From the NCBI GenBank assembly GCA_036897095.1, contig JAYMSP010001324.1, forward strand, positions 1 through 33,359: a stretch of DNA of 33,359 bases. The letters run 5' to 3'. The position numbers and the translations under genes were made by a program. Numbering within the stretch: position 1 is the stretch's first letter; every line of letters starts with the position of its first letter. Positions 21,886 to 33,196 of this stretch are shown here, piece by piece. The notes under the pieces are model-generated. The model had not been told where the DNA came from. It did no database searches and saw only the letters and a program-made list of their open reading frames with translations. This DNA comes from Plantago elongata (taxonomy: Eukaryota; Streptophyta; Magnoliopsida; Lamiales; Plantaginaceae).

Positions 21886-22101
21886 GCTATATTCTCTTCA
21901 ACTTAAAATCATTTATCTTCTGGTCAGTTAAATTCAATTTAGTTTAGTTCAGTTCAGTTACATTCAGTACATTTTAGTTCAGTTTAGTAAATTTCGGTTG
22001 AAGTGAATACAATCTAAATAGAGCTAAATTGAATTTAATTAAATTGATGGAACTAAACTGAATATACTGAATGAATTTTTAATTGAAGAGAACGGAGTCC
22101 A
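21886..22101. mobile_element. Hairpin-type MITE, about 215 bp
   Basis: The left end (TTCTCTTCAACTTAAAAT) and right end (TTTTTAATTGAAGAGAA) form inverted repeats. The interior continues as an imperfect hairpin: AATTCAATTTAGTTTAGTTC on the left pairs with the AACTAAACTGAA and AAATTGAATTTAATT blocks on the right. The interior also has repeated AGTTCAGTT units. No coding. The family and target-site duplication are uncertain. Confidence 0.55.
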
Positions 22102-23718
22102 ACCATTCTTCTGGAACACTATTATTCTCTAATCATTTGTAAAATAACAATAACATAGTACAAATAAGATGGGTCTAATGGGTCTAATGTGTAAAAATCA
22201 GGGTTGGATCTGAACCAGGTAAAGAGGTTCTCTTGATAAGGACTTGATAAGGACTCCAACATATTTTATAATTAATTATTAGCTACATAAAACGTCATTT
22301 ATTAGCTTGTTTAATTAACCTGATTGATAATCTAAATCCTAATATCAATATAATAAATATAATCGTAAACCAAAAGTACTCTAGCTCTATTGCTATATTT
22401 CATTTGTATGTTATCTAAATTTATTATAATGTTATATATTGTTTTCCTTTAAAAATTTATTGAACAATAACTTTTACATTTCAGTATATTCTATAAAATT
22501 AAATAAATTTCTTTATAACGATTTATAAACGTAGAAAGCTGATCAAGAAAAATAACATTTTAAAATATCTACTCTCTTATACCATATATTATAAAATTTA
22601 CTTGAATAATTCATATTTATGACTAAATATTATTTCTTTATTTAAATAATATATTTAAAATGATATTATAAAATCAATTTAAATTGTTATTTAATCACTT
22701 CATTTTAAACTTAATTTTCGTTATAAAATATACTCAATATGTACAAAATGAAGTACATTGTATCCATTTATATGTGTTCTGCATTTTCATTACATTAGTT
22801 TGTTTGACATATTATTAAAATCACCAAAATATGGTTAAAAACATTTATCTTAATGTGAGTTTTATAGTTTTAATCGTTTGTTGAATAGTATATAATGTTG
22901 TGTGTGTTCGGCAACATTTTATCTCCAAACTTACTTTTATTTAAAATTCATTATTTAATTTGTCTAGTTAATATAATTAAAGAATTAATTCCAAAGTTTT
23001 ATTGCAATTTTTTCCCTTTATCTTTGAGCTATGTGTATATTATAACATTTCTTATGAGACAAGAATTGATGGTTTAAATTTGCATAAGACCCCCAAAAAT
23101 GTGAACCAACCTTAAAATTATGTCGATTTCTTAGAAATTTTGTGAAGGATCCAAGTCAATCTTGGAAGGTGATTCGAAATAGATGGTGGGATGCTAAGAA
23201 AGAAACGGAAATGAAGAAACATGGTGTCATATGTAAAAATTGAAGACTCATATCCATAATTCTGATTTGACATATGGACAATTTCTCAATATCTTGTTCA
23301 TTCGCAACAAAGTATTTTCTTTGTCCGTCGAATATGCTTTTGGGGGGAGAGCGATTACTTCACCAATCGAGTCATAGGTATCTAACATATTCATACCTAA
23401 CGATTTTCCACAAAGTGGTGACGAAACGTATAACTTGTACAAATCTTTTCATTTTCCAAGTCGATACGATCCTTCGTCCGTAGAACTAGTTTCTCGATCG
23501 CAGACATTTCTGGAACACCCCTAACAGAGGGGAAGTAAAGCAGGTGCCATTATCACTTTTACAAGGTTGTCGTTGGAATTTTTGGCGAGTAAATATGTTT
23601 AGTGAAGATTACAATTTTATTTTGTCGTTTTTGGCATATGATATAGTTTAGCTTACGTTCTACTCCCTCTAACATAAGAAGGAAGGAACGTTCGTGCAGA
23701 AGTGATGATTTTAATATA
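22102..23718. other. Gene-poor AT-rich DNA
   Basis: No supported gene. Small direct repeats occur (GGGTCTAAT twice near 22170, CTTGATAAGGA twice near 22231). Bases 22260-23050 are extremely AT-rich. Bases 23090-23650 are less so and could be an old retroelement remnant, but I found no diagnostic motif. Confidence 0.4.
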
Positions 23719-23720
23719 TA

Positions 23721-23977
23721 CTTCATCCGTCCCATTAAATTTCATATATTAGGTTTGACGTATAGTTTTATGCGAAAAGTTAAAGTAATGATAAAAAATA
23801 AAAAATGTGAGAAAAATTATATTTTTAGTGGTGGGTAACTTACGTATAGTTAAAGTAATTTTTATGTATTGTTTATTATTTGTTAGTGGTGGGGTAACAT
23901 ACTTTTTTACTAATTTATAAAGCTTGATGGGACGGTTAAAAATGACAAATATATGAAGTTTGCTGGGACGAAGGGAG
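23721..23977. mobile_element. Stowaway-like (Tc1/mariner) MITE, 257 bp
   Basis: The left end CTTCATCCGTCCCATTAAAT and the reverse complement of the right end (CTCCCTTCGTCCCAGCAAAC) match the CTCCCTCCGTCCC-type ends of plant Stowaway elements. The inverted similarity extends about 35 bases (TTCATATATT in both). The element is flanked by TA on both sides (23719-23720 and 23978-23979), the expected target-site duplication. No coding capacity. Confidence 0.8.
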
Positions 23978-24955
23978 TATATTTTTAGAAATTGAAAATG
24001 TTAGAAGAATTTGGGCAAAAATGGAAATAAAAGAGAATTAAAAGTTGAGTACATCAAACTTGCTTCACCTGATCATGTTTGGAACTTTTTAAATTCTACA
24101 TTTATCAGCTTGTAGCAAACTCATATTTCAAAAAAGTAATTGCAACTTAACCCATTTTGAAATTTAAAACTAATGTATAAAGTTTGATGGAACGATTAAA
24201 AAATGACAAATATATGAAGTTTGCTAGGACGAATGGAGTATATTTTTAGAAATTGAAATATTTTTAGAAATTGAAAATGTTAGAAGAATTTGGACAAAAA
24301 TGGAAATAAAAGAGAATTAAAAGTTGAGTACATCAAACTTGCTTCACCTGACCATGTTTCGAACTTTTTAAATTCTACATCTATAACAAACTCATATTTC
24401 AAAAAAGTAATTGCAACTTGACCCATTTTGAAATTTAAAACTAATGTATAAAGTTTGATAGGACGGTTAAAAATGACAAATATATTAAGTTTACTGGGAC
24501 GAATGGAGTATATTTTTAGAAATTGAAAGTGTTAGAAGAATTTGGACAAAAATGGAAATAAAAGAGAATTAAAAGTTGAGTACATCAAACTTGCTTCACC
24601 CGATCATGTTTGGAACTTTTTAAATTCTACATTTATAACAAACTCATATTTTAAAAAAGTAATTGCAACTTAACCCATTCTGAAATTTAAAACTAATGTA
24701 TAAAATTTGATGGGATGGTTAAAAATGACAAATATATAAAGTTTGCTGGGACGAATGGAGTATATATTTAGAAATTGAAAATGTTAGAAGAGTTTGGGCA
24801 AAAATGGAAATAAAAGAGAATTAAAAGTTGAGTACAGCAAACTTGATTCACTTGCCCATGTTTGGAACTTTTTAAATTCTACATTTATCAGCTTGTAACG
24901 AACTCATATTTAGAAAAAGTAATTGCAACTTAACCCATTCTGAAATTTAAAACTA
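23909..24955. repeat. Four-unit tandem array of MITE right half plus flank
   Basis: Units begin at ACTA sites: 23909-24168 (260 bp), 24169-24439 (271), 24440-24691 (252) and 24692-24951 (260). Each holds the right half of the Stowaway-like MITE (TTTGATGGGACGG, AAAAATGACAAATAT, GGGACGAATGGAGTATA) followed by about 190 bp of flanking DNA (AAGTTGAGTACATCAAACTT, TAATTGCAACTTAACCCATT). Unit 2 has an extra 18-bp duplication (TATTTTTAGAAATTGAAA twice, about 24239-24275). Units 2 and 3 lack a CAGCTTGTA segment kept in units 1 and 4. Confidence 0.9.
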
Positions 24956-25368
24956 CAATCTAACCCTACATAGACATGATATTGAAACAAAACTCGAGAT
25001 TGATATCATTAACATTTATCAGGAAGAGGAAAACTAGCTCTTTTAACTTGGAGAAGAAACAAAGGATAGATAAATATTTATCACATGTCAAAATCGCAGA
25101 CATAGTTGAATATTTGTTCCACAATTGAATTGTAGTATTACTTGTCAAATTGTGCAACACTACAGTAGCAGTAGAGAGTATTGTAGTATGGTTGGTCCAA
25201 GATTTAGAGAAACCCCACACAGTTGGTGCTCTGCCTGAGTTATCACAACAACCCTTCTTCTTCTCTCCCTTATTTTGTCGGCGTTTTGTTCTTTTCTGTT
25301 TCTCTCATAATCAACTCTTCTCTTCTGTAATTCATCCAAAATACTTGCCTCTTGTTTCCTCTTCTATT
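24956..25368. other. Promoter and 5' leader of the RINGv gene
   Basis: No gene. From about 25240 the sequence is rich in C and T (CTTCTTCTTCTCTCCC and further CT tracts), as in a plant 5' untranslated leader ending at the ATG at 25369. Confidence 0.45.
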
Positions 25369-28300
25369 ATGGCAAGTCCTGAGAATTTCCCACATCCTAT
25401 TGTTCCAAAGGTAATTTATCCATCACTGATGTATGATATCCATTTTGTTTTGAGTTAGTATATGTCTGCTTTGATCATTTTTGTTTGTGGGTTTTCTCCA
25501 ATTATTGTTTATTGCCTCTTCTTTGTTCTGGTTTGGAGTTTTATATGCATTCATGTAACTAAAGGGAAAAAGGTTGCATCTTTTTTCATTTTTTTTAGTC
25601 CGCAATTGTAGCTTGATAACTTGGAAGCTTAACTTTAGTAAAGTATCTGTTTTGGATGCTCTGATCAAATAGCTTTATCAATGGCCTAATGTCTGTTTAA
25701 AGAAGAAAATGGAGAGGGCAATGAGTTTCTTGTGGATGGTCTAATGAGTGTTGCTTTAACTGGAAAATGATTTTGGGATTCATATTTTACAATTAAATCA
25801 TTGAAAATTCTCTTGCTACCACTGGCCAACTCAGAAATGAAATTTAGGTGGTGAAATGATACATGGAAGGGAGGTGGAAGAAACTTCGAAAAGTTTTCTT
25901 TTTTTTAGCTTTTCAGAAAGATAAGGTGTAGTACTTGCTTTTTATGGCTTCATTCGTACTCAGCTAGATGTTTTGTGTATATGTAGTTCTTTCAGTGTAA
26001 GATGTGTTTTTATTTGAAATATCTGGAGCTGGCTTCTTTTGATACAATCTTGATGTATATTATTGTTTATTGGTTTTGCTTAAGCATTGGTTATTGACTG
26101 TCCAGATGAACGTGAGAAACTCTCCATAATTGTATCTGTGTATCTGCATTGACTTTCTGGGCATTTTCATCTCTAACTGTAGTGCTGTATATCTTGTTTG
26201 TTACTAGGCCGGAGGATCAAGTGAAATAGTACCTGAGGATTCTTCGTCCAGCCAGCAACATTGGAGTCAAACGTTGCAATTAACGATACCCAAGAAGCCA
26301 ACAAATATGGAATCTGTGGAGGATTCCGTTACAATAAACATGCCGCCTTCACCATTGCCGCCTTCGCCTTTGCGAACCCCCAAAAGAGTTAATTTTTCTC
26401 CATTACCAAGCCCTACTCATGTTAGAGTAAGCGAACCTCCGGGTCCTTCATCATCCAGAGGGAAATTGACCATGAAAAGCCTTCTGCCCAAACTCAGCTT
26501 CAAATTCCGGAACACAAACTCTGAGATAGAAAGAGCTGCAATGTTGGCTCTTGGAGCTTCTCCCGATCAATTGCCAGTGAAGAGATCATTTACAAGAACA
26601 TTTTCTATTTCAAAGATGTTCACACAGAAGATGAAAAGGACATCGTCCTTACCAGCTACCCCTATCTTGCACTCAAATCCTGAATCTGTTCATGGAGGGA
26701 TTATGAGCACTATGGTTGATGTTTCTGTGAGTAACGTTTCTCTTTATTTCCCTTGATTTTCATGTATCAGAATCATTCCATTGTTCTTAAAAGTCTGAAT
26801 GGGAATAGAATTTTGCTTTTTGTCTAATATGATTGTATTGTTTGGCGTATGCATCATCTGGAGCATCCCAGCATTACTATCATACGATGTGATGTCAATA
26901 TGCAAAATACCTCTGGAATCATTTTTCAAATCATTCATAAAACACAATAAAACTTGACTGAAGAATATTTACCCAATATTGATAGTCTTGTCTGTTGAAT
27001 TATATCCTGGACAGAATCCTTATATTTCTTTTTATATGATTTCTTTGAGTTATTTTTCTGCTTACCTTTGTAAAAGGCTTTGTCTGCGAGAGTGAAGCCT
27101 GATTGCATCTTACAGATTCCATTGTTGTACAGAAAGGGGGTGCACGACCACCAATGCACCGTTCACATTCTGTACCAGAATTACTTATAGATGGAAGCGG
27201 GAAACAGATCGAAAATTTGGGAAGCGTATTCCGTGTCATTGCTACTACTCCACGTGTGACAGAACAGGCTGGTGCAACATCAGTGGCGAATGAAACAACT
27301 GAGGCTGGTAATATAATTGTTATCTTTGGTTATCAGCTGGCCCTATATTCTTTCATTTGAGAAATTCGCTGTATTTAGAGTCCTGGTAATGTGCCACACC
27401 TTATCTTAGTATCTTTCATTCAGGCGAAAATGACAATCATGGAGACATCCCTGAAGAAGAAGCAGTTTGCAGAATATGCTTTGTTGAACTCGGGGAGGGC
27501 CCAGATTCCCTAAAGATGGAATGTAGCTGCAAGGGTGAACTTGCCCTCGCCCACAAGGAATGTGCGATCAAGTGGTTTAGCATAAAGGGCAATAAAACCT
27601 GTGACATTTGCAAGCAGGAGGTTAAAAATTTGCCTGTTACACTTCTACGAATCCAAAGTGCCCAACCCCGGCAGGGAGTTCACCCACCTGATGCCGTGAG
27701 GTATAGGCAAGTAAATTATGGTCTTAAATTATGAACTTATAGTGAAAATCTCAACCCTATGATAATTAACATGTTAGCTGACTATATATAGGGTTTGGCA
27801 GGACGTTCCTGTCCTCGTAATTGTCAGCATGCTTGCTTATTTTTGTTTCTTGGAGCAACTTTTGGTAAGTTCAGTTACTTCATCTTGATTAAAGGTGTTA
27901 TAGGGATCTTTTGATGACACTGCAACCCATAGTTATACTTGCCTCTCATTTTATTCTATTTGCCCCTGATTTTATTCTACTTGTTGTATCTTTTGAAATC
28001 TATACATGCATTTTAGATACAAGTATTTCATTCCTTTTTGCAGGTAAAAAGAATGGGTTCAAGCGCTATTGCCATATCATTACCATTTTCCTGCATATTA
28101 GGTCTCCTCGCGTCTATGACATCGACTACCATGGGTATGTCATTTGACTCTCCTGTACGTAACAAAAGTAAGCATATATCATTATCTTTTACTCAGAATC
28201 TTGACTTGTTCGGCAGTAAGAAAGAAGTATGCTTGGGTATATGCTATTGCTCAGTTCGTGATGGTGGTTCTTTTTGCACACCTTTTCTACTCACTGGTAC

Positions 28301-28719
28301 GACGTTCTTCTAGTGAAATTGGTATATTGTCTTAGAGTTGCATGTTGCCAGATTCCTTGTTCTTTTTCTGGGGGGTGACTAGAAGGCTTATTTTGTGCTG
28401 TCACTTCTAACTTGCATATTTTAATACTTCAAGATGGTGAAGGAATTGTATTTCACCTCCCCTCTCTGATTTGTAATTCTTCAATGTTGTTTGTTAGCTT
28501 AACGTGCAAGCCGTCCTGTCAGTTCTTCTTGCAACATTTGCTGGTTTTGGAGGTGCAATGTGTGGAACTTCTATTCTTTACGAGTTTTTCAAGTGGAGGA
28601 GAACATGGCATACATCGTCAAATCAACAGGACGGTTCAGTTCAACCTAACCGAGCTTCAGAGACGGGCAATGTTGATCAAGTTGAGGCAGGCAATCAAGA
28701 AACCGTTCAAGCCAGCTAG
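25369..28719 (+). CDS. RING-CH (RINGv) zinc-finger membrane protein, probable E3 ligase
   Basis: Eight exons (25369-25410, 26208-26726, 27133-27307, 27424-27706, 27792-27864, 28044-28134, 28217-28296, 28498-28719) join to 494 residues with no frame break. The N-terminal half is Ser/Pro-rich (PPSPLPPSPLRTPKRVNFSP, LPKLSFKFRN, KRSFTRTFSISKMF). The RINGv C4HC3 finger is at residues 261-308 (CRICFVEL, CSCKGELALAHKEC, CDIC). Four hydrophobic segments follow (VPVLVIVSMLAYFCFLEQLL, IAISLPFSCILGLLASM, YAIAQFVMVVLFAHLFYSL, AVLSVLLATFAGFGGAMCG) and a polar tail ends ETVQAS. The architecture matches a plant RING/FYVE/PHD-superfamily group (MARCH-like) of presumed membrane E3 ligases; the substrate is unknown. 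Intron 4 uses a GC donor (27707), which restores the conserved RYRVWQDVPV. Confidence 0.9.
27707..27791 (+). other. GC-AG intron in the RINGv gene
   Basis: The donor TATAG|GCAAGTAAAT and acceptor ATATATAG|GGTTTGG give RYR-VWQDVPV across the junction, the sequence expected for this family. The nearby GT choices give a protein lacking residues of this motif (GT at 27701) or break the frame (GT at 27711). The donor fits the GC-donor consensus AG|GCAAGT. Confidence 0.75.
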
Positions 28720-28740
28720 TTGGCAAGAAACGATTCTCAA

Positions 28741-28824
28741 TGAGAGTTATGTGAAAGCACGAAGTGTTTACAGATGTGTAGTTGAGAGTTATGTGAAAGC
28801 ACGAAGTATTTACAGATGTGTAGG
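28741..28824. repeat. 42-bp tandem duplication just after the RINGv stop codon
   Basis: The unit starting TGAGAGTTATGTGAAAGCAC at 28741 repeats from 28783 with one or two differences (GTGTTTACAG against GTATTTACAG). It lies in the presumed 3' untranslated region, 22 bases after the stop. The unit length is a multiple of three, so an overlapping frame stays open across it, but the annotated protein ends before it. Confidence 0.85.
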
Positions 28825-29880
28825 AAACGGCTCAGTGCGTTTTACAAAATTCCTAGTCTGCACATAAAGTATTACTGCATCTCCTGGTACACCCTCATGT
28901 TAGCACATCAACCCAGCAGGTGAATAGTTTTTTGGCCTCGGTGGAATGAAGCTATCTTGAGTGATTTGGAAGTTAAGTTGCAATGTGAAAGTCCTCGGAA
29001 TAAAAGATTCTCTTATGATCATTCAGGCCATCTAGTCGTCGTCTTTTCTTTCGTAGTATCATGTATATAATTATAAGGATGAACCCGGATAGGGGAAAGT
29101 GTGTCATTTCGTGTGCATGTGAATACAGTATACATTGAACTCGTACTAGATACTCCAAAGGTTTTCCAACACAATAAAGAACCATACAGGATCGACAAGC
29201 ATATCTAGAATACCGCAAAACTTCAGCACATTAGTATCCCAATCTGTCTTACTAGTATACAATCTCATGAAAACATCAACGATCTATACAAGGTCTACAG
29301 GGTGATTCAATTCAAATAGATGGGAGTACTAACATTCATGAGATCCGAACCATGAACTTTTATCACAAATGTTGTAAACCTATTGATACATGATCAGGCA
29401 AGGATAGATCAACAAGCAAGTTCGCCGATACCAGTACAAACTCTAGCATCAGTGAGTCGGTGACACACTGTACTCAGGTTCTGTACACCATCACATCCAA
29501 TACCCATATGCTCAAAAAATGCAAAAAACTCCTATGGCAAGAAAACAGGTTAATTATGTTTCGACCAGCTAGAGTCAGGTCAATAAATTTTGAACACCTA
29601 TTAACCAGCTTTCTCAGTAAAAAATTGGCCTATGCAAAACAAAGTTGCAGCCAACAAAACATTGATTATTTTCATCCGTCATCACTAAAATATTCCTTTT
29701 GCAGCTCTCTTATACTTACAGAAGGACTCCACATTCTATCGACGCCAAAAGCACATTCTGAGTTTCACCCCTCCCTATACAAGTAGTAGACTTCACCAGT
29801 TAATCATTTGCTGCAACTCAGGTTATCATATCAGTAAAAAGTCTTGAACCACTTCGGCACTTAATTTTGATCCTCTTTGG
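28825..29880. other. Convergent intergenic region between the RINGv and WD40 genes
   Basis: It should contain the 3' untranslated regions of both genes, which point towards each other. No coding stretch or named repeat is seen. The open frame at 29460-29786 lacks family features. Confidence 0.4.
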
Positions 29881-32800
29881 TTATTGTCTGTGACTGGAGT
29901 TGTTGACCACTCTCCCTGATGCTGAGGAAGATTTTTCTTTCGAGCTGGTACTCATGATAGAATCACTGTTGCTGTTTGATTGGTTCTCAGCAAAACCGGG
30001 TCTCATCCAGATTTTTATATGTCCTTCCCGGCAAATTGTGAGAGTGGACTCTTGAGTGAATATCAAACCAGAGAGAGGTTCTGTGTGGACACGATGAACA
30101 ACCAGTGGAGAGAGTTTTGGAACATCTCTCATGCTTGGAGCCGGTTGTAAAGTGCCAGCTGGCAAGGCATTATCCCAATGAGCAGACTGACTTCCAGTGC
30201 TGAAAGTGGGGGACCCTCCAGGGGCACGACGAACTGGTACTACAAGCTCGTCCATTTCCAGATCCCACAAAAGCAATTGCGTGTCCTGCAGAACATTATT
30301 TGCTCAAGCCATTTTAGTGAGTGTGGTATGATAGGTACTTCAACAATTGGCTAATAGTAAAAAATCCCCAAGTTACTTGTGCTGTTACTTTCCTTCATTA
30401 GATTTCCCTGTAACTTCAAAAACTCTACTCTGAAAAACCCTTTCATTCTATGTTTGGCGGAAAACAATTTCCAGTTGCTCTGCTAACAGATTTTCAAAAT
30501 TGGGCAGGGTTTTCATGCAAAGGGTAATAAAAACTATTGGGATTTGGGATTCCATTAACCAAATAGTAACACGTGAGGATTTGGTTCCAGCTACATAACA
30601 TGACTCAGTACGTCAACTGAACGATGATGAAGAGCTGAGTTACCTGGCCAACAGAACCAAAACGATACACGACATTTTCCCCAACACCATCTGAATTTGG
30701 AGCCGACCAATATGAATCGAATGCTACACCGCTAACCTGATATCAGACAAGAAAAAATGAGCCAAAAAACGAAATCAAGTGCAGCATGGCATGCAGCAGA
30801 AGGCTGGATTCTGGATCGAGTATAATTTCAACATTCACGGCATACAGATATACTAATATTGATTGTATATATTCAGTGTATTTAATAGACGTTAGCAAAT
30901 TATATCTCATTCACATTCTCATTTCTTACTCAGAAAAAATATGATAGGAGACTGATTTCTCATAACTAATACAAGCACAAAGAAAGAAAGAAAGAAAGTT
31001 TTATAATCATCCCTGGTAAGAGTATAAGCTAAAGTAATACAACAAGGAACATTGACAGTAATCAATACTTGACACCGGGCACTGAAGAACTAGAAATAAT
31101 CGAAGTAACTATCAATGACATTCAATTGGCTTTGGAAGCAATTTCTTTGTTTTTTTTGTTTTTTATACTTTTTATATTAACTCGCAAAGTGACGATGAAT
31201 CAAATTAAATATGCAGTCCAATAGCCATTAATCAGTGGCAAACAATCAGAGCACCAAATAGCTGAAAACTTACCCATGAGTTGTGTCCCTCACCCCATGC
31301 TACAATTTTCCTATCTTCCATACTCCAAACTTGAACAAGGTCGTCCTCACCCCCGGTCAGAATATATTTTCCATCCATGCTGTAGTTTAATGGTGTGAAC
31401 CAGTCAATACCATAGTTTACAATGTGAAAAACTACTACAAATTAACTATTAAATCAGTCTCTTGAAATGAAAAACCATCATTTAGAAAGGATTCAGCACT
31501 TTTAACGCAATGAACAAGTTAACTTACCTCCAAGCACAGCACAAAAGAGCTCCGTAATAACTCTTCCCCCCGCATATAAGTTGCTCGCTTTTGTAGTCAA
31601 ACACGCGCAAGTAACCTGCCATCATTAAGTTTTCTCATCTATTAATGGCACTAGAAAACAGAAAGGTGAATAAAAGAAAATTAATCAAACACAATTTATC
31701 AAAGGATTTAATAAAAACAATACCATCCCTTCCCACAGTTGCCAGATAAGCTCCATCCATAGAAAATGCCATGGCATTTATAGAGCCTTGGCATATATGC
31801 CATCTAGCCACTGGATTCTACATTGAACCATGTATATGCAAGTTAGGTAGGAAAAAATGTGAGCAGTAAACCTAAAATTTAACATCGTTCATGCAATCAT
31901 GGTATGCAAGAAGAAGATTGCCCTATGACCGGCCTCTCTTCCAAGTCCCAAGTAGTACAAGAAAAGGAATCTTTGTAGACGAACAAGCAAAGTTTCTTGT
32001 CAAACTAAGAGTCCATTATCTAATATTGTTTCCAGAAAATAGGACCTTGTATGCAAATACTATCATCAAACATACAATATTCTAAGCCTGCAGAGATGAT
32101 CTTCCAACTCCAGGTGTAGTATAACTTTTTGTGGGAAACATATAAGTAGCAAATGAATTTTAAAATATACAATTTCCCACTAAGATATTCTTGCTCTATC
32201 CACGAGTAAAATCAGGATACCCAATATATTATTTGGCCAATTTATATCAACAAGCAACATCTACTATGCACAGATCATGCCTGGATACAAGTAATCAATC
32301 ATTGAATGCAAAAGGACTGTAGAAACCGGGAAAAAAAACAATAACTACTTCAGAGACTATAAATACTGCAAGATGAATCTTAAAGAGATTAAAACTTTTG
32401 TCGAGTCAATGTGAACCCCAATATCATTGTGCCTTTTGGAGCTCAAAACTACATTTTATAATAGTTTCTTGATACTTCTGAAATGATTATCATCAATTCA
32501 ATTACTGAATGGTCTCCCGTTTCACAATACTGAAACTTTACTAACGATTCACACATAAAATTTTCCATTAATTAGTACATTAAGTTACCAGTATACCCTC
32601 GTTTATTAATCCTCCATCCAACAACACAATTTTTACACAATTGAATAGGGGCATACTTGGAGGATAAAATAAAACAGTAATATTTTTAGTACCCGTAAAG
32701 GGTCTACAGTTTGAAACAATGTTCCTTTAACATAAAAGGTCTAGTGTTTTGAAATAGAAAGTACTTTTGCACTATCCCTAATAATGCGCAGAAAACAAGA

Positions 32801-33196
32801 CTAATGAAACACTCCAAATAGGAACATGGAAAAAACACACAAACAAGTTTGCTCCCGTTCAAGTGAACAATTAGATGGTGCTAGCTAGTGGAGAAAAAAA
32901 TTATAATATGAAGGATAATGTAAATGATAACAGATACCTTACTGTATCGTGCATGTGATACAGAGAATTGAGTTTGATCCTTGATTACAGGGAAAGAAGG
33001 ATCGCCAGAACCATCTTTATTCTGAAAAAAATAATTGTGGCCATCAGATTTTACACGATTGAAAATTAGGACGATATTAATTCATTCCAAATAAATTCCA
33101 ATACTTGCCTTCTCATATACATACATATTTCCATCCACATGTGCAACTATAAATGAGCCATCACTGTTTGGGATCCAAGCAATGGAAGTACATTTA
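29881..33196 (-). CDS. WD40-repeat protein, WDR20/DMWD/creC-like, partial at 5' end
   Basis: Seven exons on the minus strand (33196-33109, 33021-32938, 31817-31724, 31615-31528, 31379-31274, 30736-30644, 30285-29881) join in frame to about 318 residues. The 5' exons lie beyond the right edge. WD40 blades are clear: [20 protein letters not shown] with [26 protein letters not shown] with [27 protein letters not shown] with [21 protein letters not shown], and [12 protein letters not shown]. The long linker [20 protein letters not shown] and [20 protein letters not shown] precedes a last blade ([20 protein letters not shown]) and a Ser-rich tail. Fungal creC and animal WDR20 bind deubiquitinases (creB; USP12/USP46); the plant role is inferred from that. 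The first intron seen has a GC donor. No frame breaks. Confidence 0.9.
30977..30998. repeat. AAAG microsatellite in WD40 intron
   Basis: (AAAG)n, about five units (AAAGAAAGAAAGAAAG), in the intron between the exons at 30644-30736 and 31274-31379. Confidence 0.8.
31818..32937 (-). other. Long intron of the WD40 gene
   Basis: The 1,120-bp intron separates RYSK (exon ending at 32938) from NPVARWH (exon starting at 31817). The donor is GTATCT and the acceptor CAATGTAG. I see no embedded gene; the open frame at 31891-32085 on the plus strand is probably chance. Confidence 0.75.
33022..33108 (-). other. GC-AG intron in the WD40 gene
   Basis: On the minus strand the donor reads GAGAAG|GCAAGTATTGG and the acceptor TTTTTTTCAG|AATAAAG, joining VYEK to [10 protein letters not shown] without loss of frame. 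The only nearby GT (four bases downstream) would shift the frame. Confidence 0.75.

Noticed and set aside
23090..23650. Possible LTR-retrotransposon remnant
   Set aside because: No gag/pol motif, LTR pair, primer-binding site or polypurine tract could be identified.
27103..27132. Alternative acceptor (TTACAG at about 27116) for RINGv exon 3
   Set aside because: It shifts the frame relative to exon 2; the GTACAG acceptor at 27132 keeps phase 0.
28412..28867. 151-codon open frame over the last RINGv exon
   Set aside because: It overlaps the real last exon in another frame and owes part of its length to the 42-bp duplication.
29460..29786. 108-codon plus-strand frame after the RINGv gene
   Set aside because: Composition is ordinary for AT-rich intergenic DNA and no homology was recognised.
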